The notes beneath the pieces were generated by a model. It saw only the letters and a list, made by a program, of their open reading frames with translations. It was not told the origin of the DNA and ran no database searches. Of a DNA stretch of 30,671 nt, positions 16,638-24,749 are shown piece after piece (the first letter of the stretch is position 1; every line of letters starts with the position of its first letter). The stretch is from CAG-698 sp964385755 (GTDB lineage: Bacteria; Bacillota_I; Bacilli_A; ML615J-28; CAG-698), in NCBI GenBank assembly GCA_964385755.1, contig CAYLPZ010000020.1, forward strand, positions 1-30,671. Reading direction: 5' to 3'. The position numbers were made by a program, and so were the translations under genes.

Positions 16638-17503
16638 AATTCACATGTTTCATCGTAATAAGTTTCCATTGAAATTAATCCTTTATTTTTCAAAGCAATT
16701 AATTCAATCATAATTTTATTTTTTTCTTCTTCAGATAATAATTTATAATCAGTTACAAAACCTTTATCTTGTAAATATGCTTTAACATCATCAATGTTTG
16801 TCTCTTTTTCCTCAACTGTTTCACTCTTCAAATCATCAAAATAGTTTTCTTCTTTTGGTTGTTGTTCGAAAGTTTGTTCTTTAACAAGTTCACGCATGTT
16901 AATTACTCCATTTTTACGTGTTTCTCTCGCAAACATTCCTTTTTTTGTAAAATAGAAAACCAAAATAATGACTACTGAGGAAATAATAACTGCCAATAAA
17001 ACAAATATCAAAATACTAAAAAATGGCATACGCATAGACGTTTGTGATAGCATAGTTTCGTTAGTTCCAACACCATTTCCCGCTTTTGGGTTTTTCAAAT
17101 TTTGTAATAACAGTTTTGGTAAATATATATCTGTTCCTTCTTTTTTTCCATTATTATCATATATAATAACTTCAATATCATATAATCCACTTAGGGAATG
17201 AGCATAATTATCTAGATTACTATTTTCAGGCATACTATAATTTACGCCATTTACACGCAAAACTGCTTGATACTTATTGGCTTCTTTTGATGAGAAATAA
17301 AAGCCATAGCACATTTCATTTTTATTTAACCCAGCAATAATTGTTAATTCAAATTTATCATTAGAAACTGATTTATCAGAAACTTCATATAATGAATAAG
17401 CTTCATGAATTTCTCTCATAAAACTTTCATATGAGTTTGCGGGGAGAACATCTAACCCAAGAGGTAGTAAAAACATAAGAAAAGATATAAATAATTTAAT
17501 CAT
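16625..17503 (-). CDS. Unknown membrane protein with C-terminal SHOCT-like segment
   Basis: I do not recognise a named family for the whole protein. It has a signal peptide or anchor (residues ~1-22), an extracytoplasmic domain of ~125 residues with beta-like character, a second very hydrophobic helix near residues 160-185, and then a charged cytoplasmic tail. The end of the tail (IMIELIALKNKGLISMETYYDETCELWKK) resembles a SHOCT motif, a short oligomerisation element (leucine heptads, KG-hI-hEEY-K). The frame can begin with GTG at 17512, but ATG at 17503 has GGGTG 6 bases upstream and is preferred. It overlaps the prmC end by 8 bases and the tsaC start by 13 bases, so it is firmly inside a translation-gene operon. 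Its role there is unknown. Confidence 0.75.
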   Translation of the reverse strand: MIKLFISFLMFLLPLGLDVLPANSYESFMREIHEAYSLYEVSDKSVSNDKFELTIIAGLNKNEMCYGFYFSSKEANKYQAVLRVNGVNYSMPENSNLDNYAHSLSGLYDIEVIIYDNNGKKEGTDIYLPKLLLQNLKNPKAGNGVGTNETMLSQTSMRMPFFSILIFVLLAVIISSVVIILVFYFTKKGMFARETRKNGVINMRELVKEQTFEQQPKEENYFDDLKSETVEEKETNIDDVKAYLQDKGFVTDYKLLSEEEKNKIMIELIALKNKGLISMETYYDETCELWKK

Positions 17504-18335
17504 TTTTTTCACCCGTCTTAATTATCACAATTCGATCAAGTCCTTGGTAGTCTTTTAATACTTCTACTTTCGCATTATTATATTCTTGTAACGCAATTTT
17601 AGAAACACTATTTCCTTGAGTTGATCCAATTTCGAAAATAATCATTCCTTTATCATTAATATATTTTTTTGAATCCTTGATAATTCTTTTATAAAAATCA
17701 AGGCCATCAACACCACCGAATAAAGCAAGATGAGGTTCATGTTTATAGACTACATCATCAAGCAAAGTATCATTTTCAATGTATGGTGGATTACTTAAAA
17801 TTAAGTCAAACTTTTCCCCTTGTAAGTTTGCAAATAAATCGCTCTTTATAAATTTTACATTTGCATTATTAGCTTTAGCATTTTCTTTAGCTATTTCTAA
17901 AGCCTCATTTGAAATATCAACAGCAGTAACATTAAGTCCTTCCTCATAAATGCTCACTGCTATTGCTCCACTGCCAGTGCCAATATCAAGGATATTTTTA
18001 TACTGATAGTATTTAATTTCCTCTTTCGCAAGTTCACATAGAATCTCAGTTTCTGGTCTTGGAATTAATACACTTTTATTTACTTTAAACTTGCCATTAT
18101 AAAAGTAAGCAAAACCAACTATGTACTGAATAGGTTCTTTATTAACAAAATATCTATTTAGTGCATTATCAAATGTTGTTTTTTGCTCTTCTGTTAGTTC
18201 ATTATCATAATTTGATAATAAACCAAAAACATTTTGATAGTGCATGTCAACTAAGAGTTTTTTTACTGCTTCTTTTTCTAAACCTAAAGTTATAGCTCTT
18301 TTTTCATTTTCCAAAATGTATTCTGAAAGTTTCAT
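17496..18335 (-). CDS. prmC: Release factor glutamine methyltransferase PrmC (HemK)
   Basis: N5-methylates the glutamine of the GGQ motif in peptide chain release factors RF1 and RF2, using S-adenosylmethionine. 279 residues, the normal length. The SAM-binding motif ILDIGTGSGAIAVS is near residue 117, followed by VTAVDISNEALEIA. The substrate-glutamine motif NPPYIE is near residue 186 in LILSNPPYIEND. The N-terminal helical domain that contacts the release factor is present. It lies two genes after prfA, its substrate's gene, with alr in between. Its ATG overlaps the alr stop codon by one base, so it is cotranscribed and likely coupled. Confidence 0.96.
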   Translation of the reverse strand: MKLSEYILENEKRAITLGLEKEAVKKLLVDMHYQNVFGLLSNYDNELTEEQKTTFDNALNRYFVNKEPIQYIVGFAYFYNGKFKVNKSVLIPRPETEILCELAKEEIKYYQYKNILDIGTGSGAIAVSIYEEGLNVTAVDISNEALEIAKENAKANNANVKFIKSDLFANLQGEKFDLILSNPPYIENDTLLDDVVYKHEPHLALFGGVDGLDFYKRIIKDSKKYINDKGMIIFEIGSTQGNSVSKIALQEYNNAKVEVLKDYQGLDRIVIIKTGEKND

Positions 18336-19357
18336 TATTCTAAATACTCTCTATCTGTAAAATTCATTAATAATAATACTTCATATGAAATTGTGTTTAA
18401 ATACTTAGCATGTTTTTTAAGTGTATTATTTTTAGATGTAATTTCAAAATATTTACTTTTTATATTATCAATGTCATTATAACCATTCACATTAATAAAT
18501 AAATGATTCATACACACTCTACCAATAATAGGATACATTTTACCTTCTAAATATAAAGTATTCCCTTGCATACCTCTTATTATACCTTCGTTATAACCAA
18601 CAGTAAGTAAAGCAACATATGTATCTATAGGACATAAATAGTCTTCATTATAACCAACTGTAGCACCTTTTACAACTTTTCTTATTGATGCTACTTTTTC
18701 ATATACAGATACGGATTGGTTTTCTTCATTATCACCATATAAATCCATTCCTACACGAACATAGTTTTCAATCGATGCATGAGAATATGTAGGTGTTGCG
18801 CTAGCGTGAATCATCTTAAAATCATATAATGAAAGGTATTTTCTAAAAATATCTTCTTGATTTTTCTTATTATCTAAAGATGTGTAATGAGTGTAGACTC
18901 CATCTATAATTATATTACTATTATTAAGAAGTAAATTAATAGCTTCTTTGCACTCTTGTATATCACAAAAGCCTAAACGGTTCATACCAGTATCAATTTG
19001 TAAATGAACTTTAATTTTTCTTGTAAAGCTATATCTACTAAATATTTTTGCATCATCTAAGCTATTAATTGATGGAATTATCGTGTCATTTTGATTAACA
19101 AAATCTAAATCATTTTCATCAATACTATTTAGAATAATTAATTGACCTTTAAAACCACCATCGACTAAATTAATAGCTTCTTTTATACATACAACTGCAA
19201 AATACAAATATCCATGTTCATATAAATAACTTGCAACTTTCAATGCTCCTAAGTTGTAAGCATTACTTTTAATTACACATATTAAATTTTTCTTTGATTT
19301 TTCTTCAATACTTTTAGCATTTTTAAGTATTTGTTTCAAATCAATAATTGCTTTCAT
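18335..19357 (-). CDS. alr: Alanine racemase, somewhat divergent
   Basis: PLP-dependent interconversion of L- and D-alanine for peptidoglycan. About 340 residues, a little short for the family (~370). The PLP lysine is Lys30 in LICVIKSNAYNLG (usual AVVKANAYGHG). The second catalytic Tyr is probably that of TVGYNEDY. Other family landmarks are QIDTGMNRLGF, GVYTHYTSLD, VRVGMDLYGD, LLTVGYNEGIIRGM and GRVCMNHLFINV, where the usual MDQ is MNH. The frame can start at TTG 19363, but the ATG at 19357 has AGG at a suitable distance (AGGTAATTGCCT-ATG) and is preferred. It lies between prfA and prmC, which are normally adjacent, so it appears to be inserted into that pair. Activity is likely but not certain given the substitutions. 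Confidence 0.88.
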   Translation of the reverse strand: MKAIIDLKQILKNAKSIEEKSKKNLICVIKSNAYNLGALKVASYLYEHGYLYFAVVCIKEAINLVDGGFKGQLIILNSIDENDLDFVNQNDTIIPSINSLDDAKIFSRYSFTRKIKVHLQIDTGMNRLGFCDIQECKEAINLLLNNSNIIIDGVYTHYTSLDNKKNQEDIFRKYLSLYDFKMIHASATPTYSHASIENYVRVGMDLYGDNEENQSVSVYEKVASIRKVVKGATVGYNEDYLCPIDTYVALLTVGYNEGIIRGMQGNTLYLEGKMYPIIGRVCMNHLFINVNGYNDIDNIKSKYFEITSKNNTLKKHAKYLNTISYEVLLLMNFTDREYLE

Positions 19358-19367
19358 AGGCAATTAC

Positions 19368-20438
19368 CTATTTATTTTCTTCACCAGATAATTTTTGCTT
19401 TTGGTCTTCAGTAATCAATGCATCAATTATTGGATCAAGATGACCTTCCATTACACGATCAAGTTGTTGAATTGTAAAACCAATACGATGATCTGTAACA
19501 CGATTTTGTGGGTAATTGTATGTTCTAATCTTTTCAGCACGTGAGCCACGTCCGATTTTTGATAAACGTTCAGCTCCTTCTTTTTCAGCTTTTTCTTGCA
19601 AACGTAAATCATATAAACGGGCACGTAATACTTTTAAAGCATTAGCTTTGTTTTCATGTTGGTTTTTACCGTCTTGACAGCTAACAACAATTCCAGTAGG
19701 CACATGTGTTACACGAATAGCAGATTTAGTGGTATTAACACATTGACCTCCAGGACCTGAAGCACAGAAAATGTCAATACGTACATCATCCATATTCATC
19801 TCTGCATCTACCTCATCAGCTTCTGGCATAATAAGAACAGTTGCGGTAGAAGTTTGAATTCTTCCTTGACTTTCTGTCTCTGGCACACGTTGAACACGGT
19901 GAGAACCAGATTCATATTTTAGAAATGAATATGCACCATCACCTTTTATCATAAACTCAATTTGTGAATAACCGCCAAGATCAGCAGGAAGAGCATTAGT
20001 GATTTCAATTTTCCAGCCTTTTCCTTCTGCGTAACGACTATACATTCTAAACAAGTCACCCGCAAATATATTAGCTTCATCACCACCAGCAGCTCCACGA
20101 ATTTCACAAATAACGTTTTTATCATCGTTAGGGTCTTTTGGTATTAACAATAATTTAATATCTTCTTCTAACTTAGATTGCATTTCTTGCTTTTCTTCTA
20201 AGTCCATTTGCGCAAGTTCTCGAATTTCTTCATTTTCATCTTTAACTAAAATTTTCAAGTCTTTTATCTGTTCTATTACATCGTTGTATTGATGATAGAC
20301 TTCCACAACTTTTTCTAAAGATGCTCTTTCTTTCATTAATCCTGTTAATTTTTTTACATCTTTAACAACTTCTGGATCAACAAGTTTATCATTTATTTCT
20401 TGATATCTTGTTTCCATTAATTTTAATCTATCTAACAT
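19368..20438 (-). CDS. prfA: Peptide chain release factor 1
   Basis: Terminates translation at UAA and UAG. 356 residues, the usual length. The catalytic GGQ is at residues 230-232 (SGPGGQCVN), the substrate of PrmC. The stop-reading PxT tripeptide is Pro186-Glu187-Thr188 in RVQRVPETESQ, and the conserved GAAGGDEAN region is at 115-123. One anomaly: the conserved GRIHTS is GRIQTS, with Gln195 at the place of the His (His193 of T. thermophilus RF1) that stacks on the second stop-codon base. The ribosome binding site AAAGGAGAAG lies at the end of dnaB. The gene itself ends with TAG, a codon read only by RF1. Confidence 0.96.
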   Translation of the reverse strand: MLDRLKLMETRYQEINDKLVDPEVVKDVKKLTGLMKERASLEKVVEVYHQYNDVIEQIKDLKILVKDENEEIRELAQMDLEEKQEMQSKLEEDIKLLLIPKDPNDDKNVICEIRGAAGGDEANIFAGDLFRMYSRYAEGKGWKIEITNALPADLGGYSQIEFMIKGDGAYSFLKYESGSHRVQRVPETESQGRIQTSTATVLIMPEADEVDAEMNMDDVRIDIFCASGPGGQCVNTTKSAIRVTHVPTGIVVSCQDGKNQHENKANALKVLRARLYDLRLQEKAEKEGAERLSKIGRGSRAEKIRTYNYPQNRVTDHRIGFTIQQLDRVMEGHLDPIIDALITEDQKQKLSGEENK

Positions 20439-20441
20439 ATA

Positions 20442-21779
20442 TTATATATTCTTCTCCTTTTCTTCCTCAAACTTAGTACATTCTGCTAAGAATAATAGTT
20501 TTGCATCTCCACATTGACCTTGACGGTTTTTAGCTATTTCCATATTTACAGAATATGAAGTTCTTTTATCATCAGATTTCTTATCTGTATGTAAGAATAT
20601 TACCATATCAGCATCTTGTTCAATACTTCCTGATTCACGTAAGTCAGAAAGAATTGGTTTCTTTCCTTCCTTTGTAGTACGAGTTTCAGGTGCACGAGAA
20701 AGTTGTGATAATGCAAGAATTGGTACATCAAGTTCCATTGCTAAAAGTTTTAATTGTCTAGATATTTGTGTTACTTCTTCATAACGAGACATCTGTTTTT
20801 TGTTACTTGATAATTGTAAAAGTTGTAAATAATCAATAACAATAAAGTCAAGTTTACCATCTCTTTTTAGTTTTCTACATTGTAATTTAATATCTTCTAA
20901 GTTGTTACTTAAAGTTTCATCAATATATAAATGTTTATTATCAAGAATTACACGACTTCCAAACAATTTAGATGAGTCTTTTTCTGACAAATTACCACGA
21001 ATAATCTTACTTAGTGGAATAGTAGAAATAATACTTAATAGACGCATTACCAGTTGTTCATAGCTCATTTCTAGTGAATAATATGCAATGTGTGCTTCGA
21101 TTTGTGTGCATATACGTAAGCATACATTTAATGCAAAGGCACTTTTACCAACACCAGGACGTGCAGCAAGTATAATTAATTGACCACCTTGAAAACCCAT
21201 TGACATTTCATTAAGTGATTCATATCCTGTATCTAAACCAATAATATTTCCTTCTTTAGATGCATTTTCATTTATTTTATCAAATACATGATCTAAAGCA
21301 TAAGAAACTGGTTTCATTATTCCAACTTTTTGCTTATTTGCTAATTCTTTAATATTTTTTTCACCTAAGGCTAAAAGATCACTTGTGCTATCTTCACCTT
21401 TTTTAATCTTATTATTTAAATTTTCATTGATATAATATAGTTCTCTTTGAATTGATTTTTCTTTAATAATTGATATATATTCTTCAATACTGATAGGAGC
21501 AACAGTTGGTACACTATTGATTAAATTATGCAAATAATCTTCACCAATTAGACTATATGTTCCTAGTGATTTTAATTTTTCAATTACAGTTAAATATCTA
21601 ATATCTTTGCGTTCTTCGTATAGTTCTTTGATTGCTAAGAAAAGTTTTTTATTTTTTTCAACAAAGAAATCAGCTACTTCTAAAGCTCCACAAAACTCTT
21701 TCGCAAGTTCTTCTTCAATTAAAATACTACCTAAAACATAGCTTTCAGCTTCAAGGCTATAAGGTAAACTTCTTTCCAT
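20442..21779 (-). CDS. dnaB: Replicative DNA helicase DnaB
   Basis: Hexameric helicase that unwinds DNA at the replication fork (called dnaC in B. subtilis). 445 residues, normal. The N-terminal DnaB domain occupies ~1-110 (LPYSLEAESYVLGSIL). The RecA-like core begins near 180 with GFQGGQLIILAARPGVGKSA, the Walker A lysine in GVGKS. Walker B is FIVIDYLQLL, followed by SQLSRAPETR and the C-terminal SGSIEQDADMVIFLHT. It starts 3 bases after the GdpP-bL9 stop, with AAAGGA taken from the end of that gene. The gdpP-rplI-dnaB order is widely conserved in Firmicutes. Confidence 0.97.
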   Translation of the reverse strand: MERSLPYSLEAESYVLGSILIEEELAKEFCGALEVADFFVEKNKKLFLAIKELYEERKDIRYLTVIEKLKSLGTYSLIGEDYLHNLINSVPTVAPISIEEYISIIKEKSIQRELYYINENLNNKIKKGEDSTSDLLALGEKNIKELANKQKVGIMKPVSYALDHVFDKINENASKEGNIIGLDTGYESLNEMSMGFQGGQLIILAARPGVGKSAFALNVCLRICTQIEAHIAYYSLEMSYEQLVMRLLSIISTIPLSKIIRGNLSEKDSSKLFGSRVILDNKHLYIDETLSNNLEDIKLQCRKLKRDGKLDFIVIDYLQLLQLSSNKKQMSRYEEVTQISRQLKLLAMELDVPILALSQLSRAPETRTTKEGKKPILSDLRESGSIEQDADMVIFLHTDKKSDDKRTSYSVNMEIAKNRQGQCGDAKLLFLAECTKFEEEKEKNI

Positions 21780-21782
21780 AAT

Positions 21783-22235
21783 CTATCCTTTTTTCTCAAC
21801 AACATATATTTTCATTGTTGCTTTTACTTCTTTGTGTAATTGGATTGCTATTTGATAAGTACCTAATGAATCAATTTGCTTATCATCAAAAATTATTTTT
21901 CGTTTATCTAAAGTAATATTATATTTAGCTTTATATTCATCAACAATTTGCTTAGAACTTACGCTACCAAATAATTTCCCTTCTTTTCCTACTCTCATTT
22001 CAATAGTAATCGGATTTTCTTCGATCTTAATCTTTAGTTCTTTCATTTCTTCAAGTAAGTTTTGTGCATCTATTTTATCTTGTTCATTTTTGCGTTCAAG
22101 TTCATTAATATTATCAACACTTGCTAAAAGTGCAACGTTAGATTTAATTAAGAAACTACCATATCCAGCAGGAACTTCAATGATATCCCCTGGTTTACCT
22201 TTGCCTTTAACTTCTTTTTTCAAAATAACTTTCAT
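21783..22235 (-). CDS. rplI: Probable internal translation product: ribosomal protein bL9
   Basis: Same reading frame as the preceding entry. ATG at 22233-22235 is preceded by GGGGA (22243-22247) with a 7-base gap, a good Shine-Dalgarno arrangement inside the gdpP frame. It would yield a 150-residue protein, the usual length of bL9 (~149), with the N-terminal rRNA-binding domain, the long connecting helix and the C-terminal domain. Seen: the in-frame start and Shine-Dalgarno. Known: bL9 binds 23S rRNA near the L1 stalk. Inferred: ribosomes get their bL9 by internal initiation, or by proteolysis of the fusion. Confidence 0.65.
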   Translation of the reverse strand: MKVILKKEVKGKGKPGDIIEVPAGYGSFLIKSNVALLASVDNINELERKNEQDKIDAQNLLEEMKELKIKIEENPITIEMRVGKEGKLFGSVSSKQIVDEYKAKYNITLDKRKIIFDDKQIDSLGTYQIAIQLHKEVKATMKIYVVEKKG

Positions 22236-24245
22236 ATTATTTTCCCCACTCTTTTCCATTGATTTTAGTCTATTTATTAATTTAATTTTTGCTTCTTCAA
22301 TTGATACATTTGCAATTTGGGTTGCGGAATTATTAAAATGTCCTCCGCCTCCTAAATCTTCCATTATGCGTTGTACATTTACATCATCTAAACTTCTTGC
22401 ACTGATTGCTACATGGTTTTTATCAATATAACCAATGCAAAAACCAGCATCAATATTATTAATTGTTAAAATACTATCTGCTATTTTTGCAATAAACTGA
22501 CGTGAATAGATTTCATCATCACAAATAGCAATACCAAATCTCTCACACACTGTTTCCATATTTGTAATAAAATCACCACGTTTAGAAATAATATCTTTTT
22601 CTTCGCGTAAGAATTTTTGTACCATTGTCATCTCAGCACCATAACTTTGCAGCTTAGATAACACCGCAAATGTTTGCGCATTTGTACGATAAATAAGTTG
22701 GTTTGTATCTACAACAATACCTAAAAGCATCATAGAAGCTTCAGTTGCTGAAATCTCCACTTCTTCATCTATGTAATCATACATTTCAACTATTAATTCA
22801 ACTGATGAAGATGCAGATGTTTTATTGTATAAGTAATTAGTTCTTGAAATTGCATTATTATTGCTACGATGATGATCAATAATTGCAATTTTCTTTACCT
22901 TTTGATAAATAGCATTGCTAATTAATAAATAATCTGCTTGTGCATCAACTATTATCAAGAGTGTATCTTCAGTAATAGTTGATAATGCTTTTGATGGTGA
23001 AATAAAATAATCGATCATTCCTATATGCTCTGCTTCAATTAATTTATATAATTGTGAAACAGTTGGATCTAAATCATCTTCATCAATTACTATTTTACAA
23101 GGTCTTCCTACCGCTTTTGCAAATTTATATGCCGCAATCGAAGCACCAAATGCGTCAGCATCTGTTTGTTTATGAGCCATGACTAATACATTTTTTGATT
23201 CCTTAATCAATTCATATAAATCCTCAGCCTTAACACGAACAAAGACAGGTAACTTTGCATCAACACCTTTTTCTTTTCCACCAAAATACTCTAAGTTTTC
23301 ATCAACTTGCACAACAACTTGATTTCCCCCACGATTTAATGCTAAGTCAAGAAGTTCACCAGCTTTTTCCATTATATCTACAATTGGTTTTTCCATGCAC
23401 GCAATGCCAATTGAAAGAGTAAGTTTTACATGTTCACGTGAACAATAATTATTAACTTGTTCTAATATTTTGAAATTGTCATTCATTATTTTTAACAAAT
23501 TCTCACGTGAAGTCAAAATTAAGAATTGTTTGTCACTATAAGCTCTTAAATATACTCCATTTTCTTCACAAAATGTTGATAAAATTGAAATAATATCACT
23601 AGTGATTAATGCTCTTTCTTGAATATCATAATCAGCTATTGCTTCTTCATAATTATCTAAATTTAAAATTCCTGCTGCTTGCGTACTGATGTAATGCAAA
23701 TATTCAAGTTCTTTATAGTCTGATTTATCAATTAGATAAATAACATTATTATCTCTAAGCACTTTTACTTCATAGTGTCTACCATATATATCCATTTGAA
23801 AATCACTTAGATTTCTAATTTTCGTTTCAAAATCTTTATTATCATAATTACCGCTATACAGATTATTTAATTTTCTATCAACAAGTGAAGAATTAAAGAT
23901 TTGTTTTGCTTTTGTATTTGCCCATTCAACTTTTAAGTCGTTAGCATAAACGATAATACCTATAGGGATTTCGGTAAAACATTTTTCCCCCGCATTCTTA
24001 ATGCGATATGCTAAAGAATTTGTTAAGCTAACTCGTTGTTCTAGTAACTCAATTTTCTTTTGGCTTTTCGCACTACCCATTACAAAGATCAAATAACCTA
24101 CTGCTTCACTAGCAAAAGCAATGCCAACTAAGAGCATTTTTTCATTAATAAACTCAATAGAAGGTACAAAATAACAAACTATTATTGCTAGGCCCAATAA
24201 AGCAATGCAAATATGAATGATGTTTAACGCCTTTCTTTTCTTCAT
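21783..24245 (-). CDS. gdpP-rplI: Fusion of c-di-AMP phosphodiesterase GdpP and ribosomal protein bL9
   Basis: A single 820-codon frame. Residues ~1-60: two membrane helices. ~85-150: a PAS domain. ~165-310: a degenerate GGDEF domain (SDKQF in place of GGDEF). ~340-500: a DHH phosphodiesterase domain with MAHKQTDADAFGAS and IIDHHRSN. ~560-660: DHHA1 with GGGGHFNNSATQ. This is the architecture of GdpP (YybT), which degrades c-di-AMP at the membrane. From Met671 the frame runs without a stop into a complete bL9 (MKVILKKEVKGKGKPGDIIEVPAGYGSFL..., then GKLFGSVSSKQI and LHKEVKATMKIYVVEKKG). In B. subtilis these are separate adjacent genes. A GGGGA seven bases before the Met671 codon could allow independent bL9 synthesis. 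The ribosome binding site for the whole gene is AAGGAGAAG. It ends with TAG. Confidence 0.93.
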   Translation of the reverse strand: MKKRKALNIIHICIALLGLAIIVCYFVPSIEFINEKMLLVGIAFASEAVGYLIFVMGSAKSQKKIELLEQRVSLTNSLAYRIKNAGEKCFTEIPIGIIVYANDLKVEWANTKAKQIFNSSLVDRKLNNLYSGNYDNKDFETKIRNLSDFQMDIYGRHYEVKVLRDNNVIYLIDKSDYKELEYLHYISTQAAGILNLDNYEEAIADYDIQERALITSDIISILSTFCEENGVYLRAYSDKQFLILTSRENLLKIMNDNFKILEQVNNYCSREHVKLTLSIGIACMEKPIVDIMEKAGELLDLALNRGGNQVVVQVDENLEYFGGKEKGVDAKLPVFVRVKAEDLYELIKESKNVLVMAHKQTDADAFGASIAAYKFAKAVGRPCKIVIDEDDLDPTVSQLYKLIEAEHIGMIDYFISPSKALSTITEDTLLIIVDAQADYLLISNAIYQKVKKIAIIDHHRSNNNAISRTNYLYNKTSASSSVELIVEMYDYIDEEVEISATEASMMLLGIVVDTNQLIYRTNAQTFAVLSKLQSYGAEMTMVQKFLREEKDIISKRGDFITNMETVCERFGIAICDDEIYSRQFIAKIADSILTINNIDAGFCIGYIDKNHVAISARSLDDVNVQRIMEDLGGGGHFNNSATQIANVSIEEAKIKLINRLKSMEKSGENNMKVILKKEVKGKGKPGDIIEVPAGYGSFLIKSNVALLASVDNINELERKNEQDKIDAQNLLEEMKELKIKIEENPITIEMRVGKEGKLFGSVSSKQIVDEYKAKYNITLDKRKIIFDDKQIDSLGTYQIAIQLHKEVKATMKIYVVEKKG

Positions 24246-24269
24246 TCCGCTCTTCTCCTTGTATCACTT

Positions 24270-24278
24270 ATTATACCA
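24270..24278 (-). promoter_or_regulatory. Extended -10 promoter of the gdpP-dnaB-prfA-tsaC operon
   Basis: Reading leftward, TGG followed by a perfect TATAAT (24270-24275) forms an extended -10. The -35 position holds only a weak TTTATA. The start point is ~18-20 bases before the AAGGAGAAG ribosome binding site. No other promoter-like site or terminator is evident until the hairpin at the end of tsaC. Confidence 0.7.
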
Positions 24279-24338
24279 CAAAGCAAACTAAATATAAATA
24301 GGCAAAATATATCAATTTGCTAATTATCTACATCTTTA

Positions 24339-24370
24339 TAAAAAAGTCTTACGCACATTTACGTAAGACT
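24339..24370 (-). terminator. Terminator of the membrane-protein cluster
   Basis: A perfect 9-bp stem AGTCTTACG / CGTAAGACT (24345-24353 with 24362-24370) has an 8-nt loop and is followed leftward by six U. The first two bases of the 5' arm are the AG of the TAG stop codon of the preceding gene. Confidence 0.88.
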
Positions 24371-24731
24371 ACATATCAAAATCATCATCGTGTAGGAATG
24401 AAAATAAATTTACCTTATTTGTTTTCTTTTCAACTTCAATATTATTTCTTGTTTTAAACGCATAAATAAAAGTAATTATCGCAAAAATCATTCCAATAAT
24501 AATAAATAGTAACCCAAATCCTAAACTGATTATTTTATTACCAGTAATTAAAGTTTGATTTAATAAATATAAATCTTTTGCTATTTCAGTGTAAAAATCA
24601 TAATTATATTCACCATATTGAATAAACGATCCTGTTGATCTAACAATCATGATAACACCAAAAGTGAGAGAAATGATCGTAACTGCCCAACATAATATTA
24701 AAATTATTAATTCTTTTGTACTTTTTTTCAT
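24369..24731 (-). CDS. Small two-helix membrane protein, unknown
   Basis: 120 residues with two predicted membrane helices (~8-30 and ~66-92). A ~35-residue loop between them is rich in Tyr and acidic residues, and a charged tail ends in HDDDFDM. The pattern suggests the N-terminus inside, the loop outside and the tail inside. I do not recognise a family. It is the last gene of a four-gene run of membrane proteins, 18 bases after its neighbour, and it stops in TAG at the edge of the terminator. A weak AGAGG ribosome binding site precedes the ATG. Confidence 0.7.
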   Translation of the reverse strand: MKKSTKELIILILCWAVTIISLTFGVIMIVRSTGSFIQYGEYNYDFYTEIAKDLYLLNQTLITGNKIISLGFGLLFIIIGMIFAIITFIYAFKTRNNIEVEKKTNKVNLFSFLHDDDFDM

Positions 24732-24749
24732 ATCTCTAACCTCTTTTAA

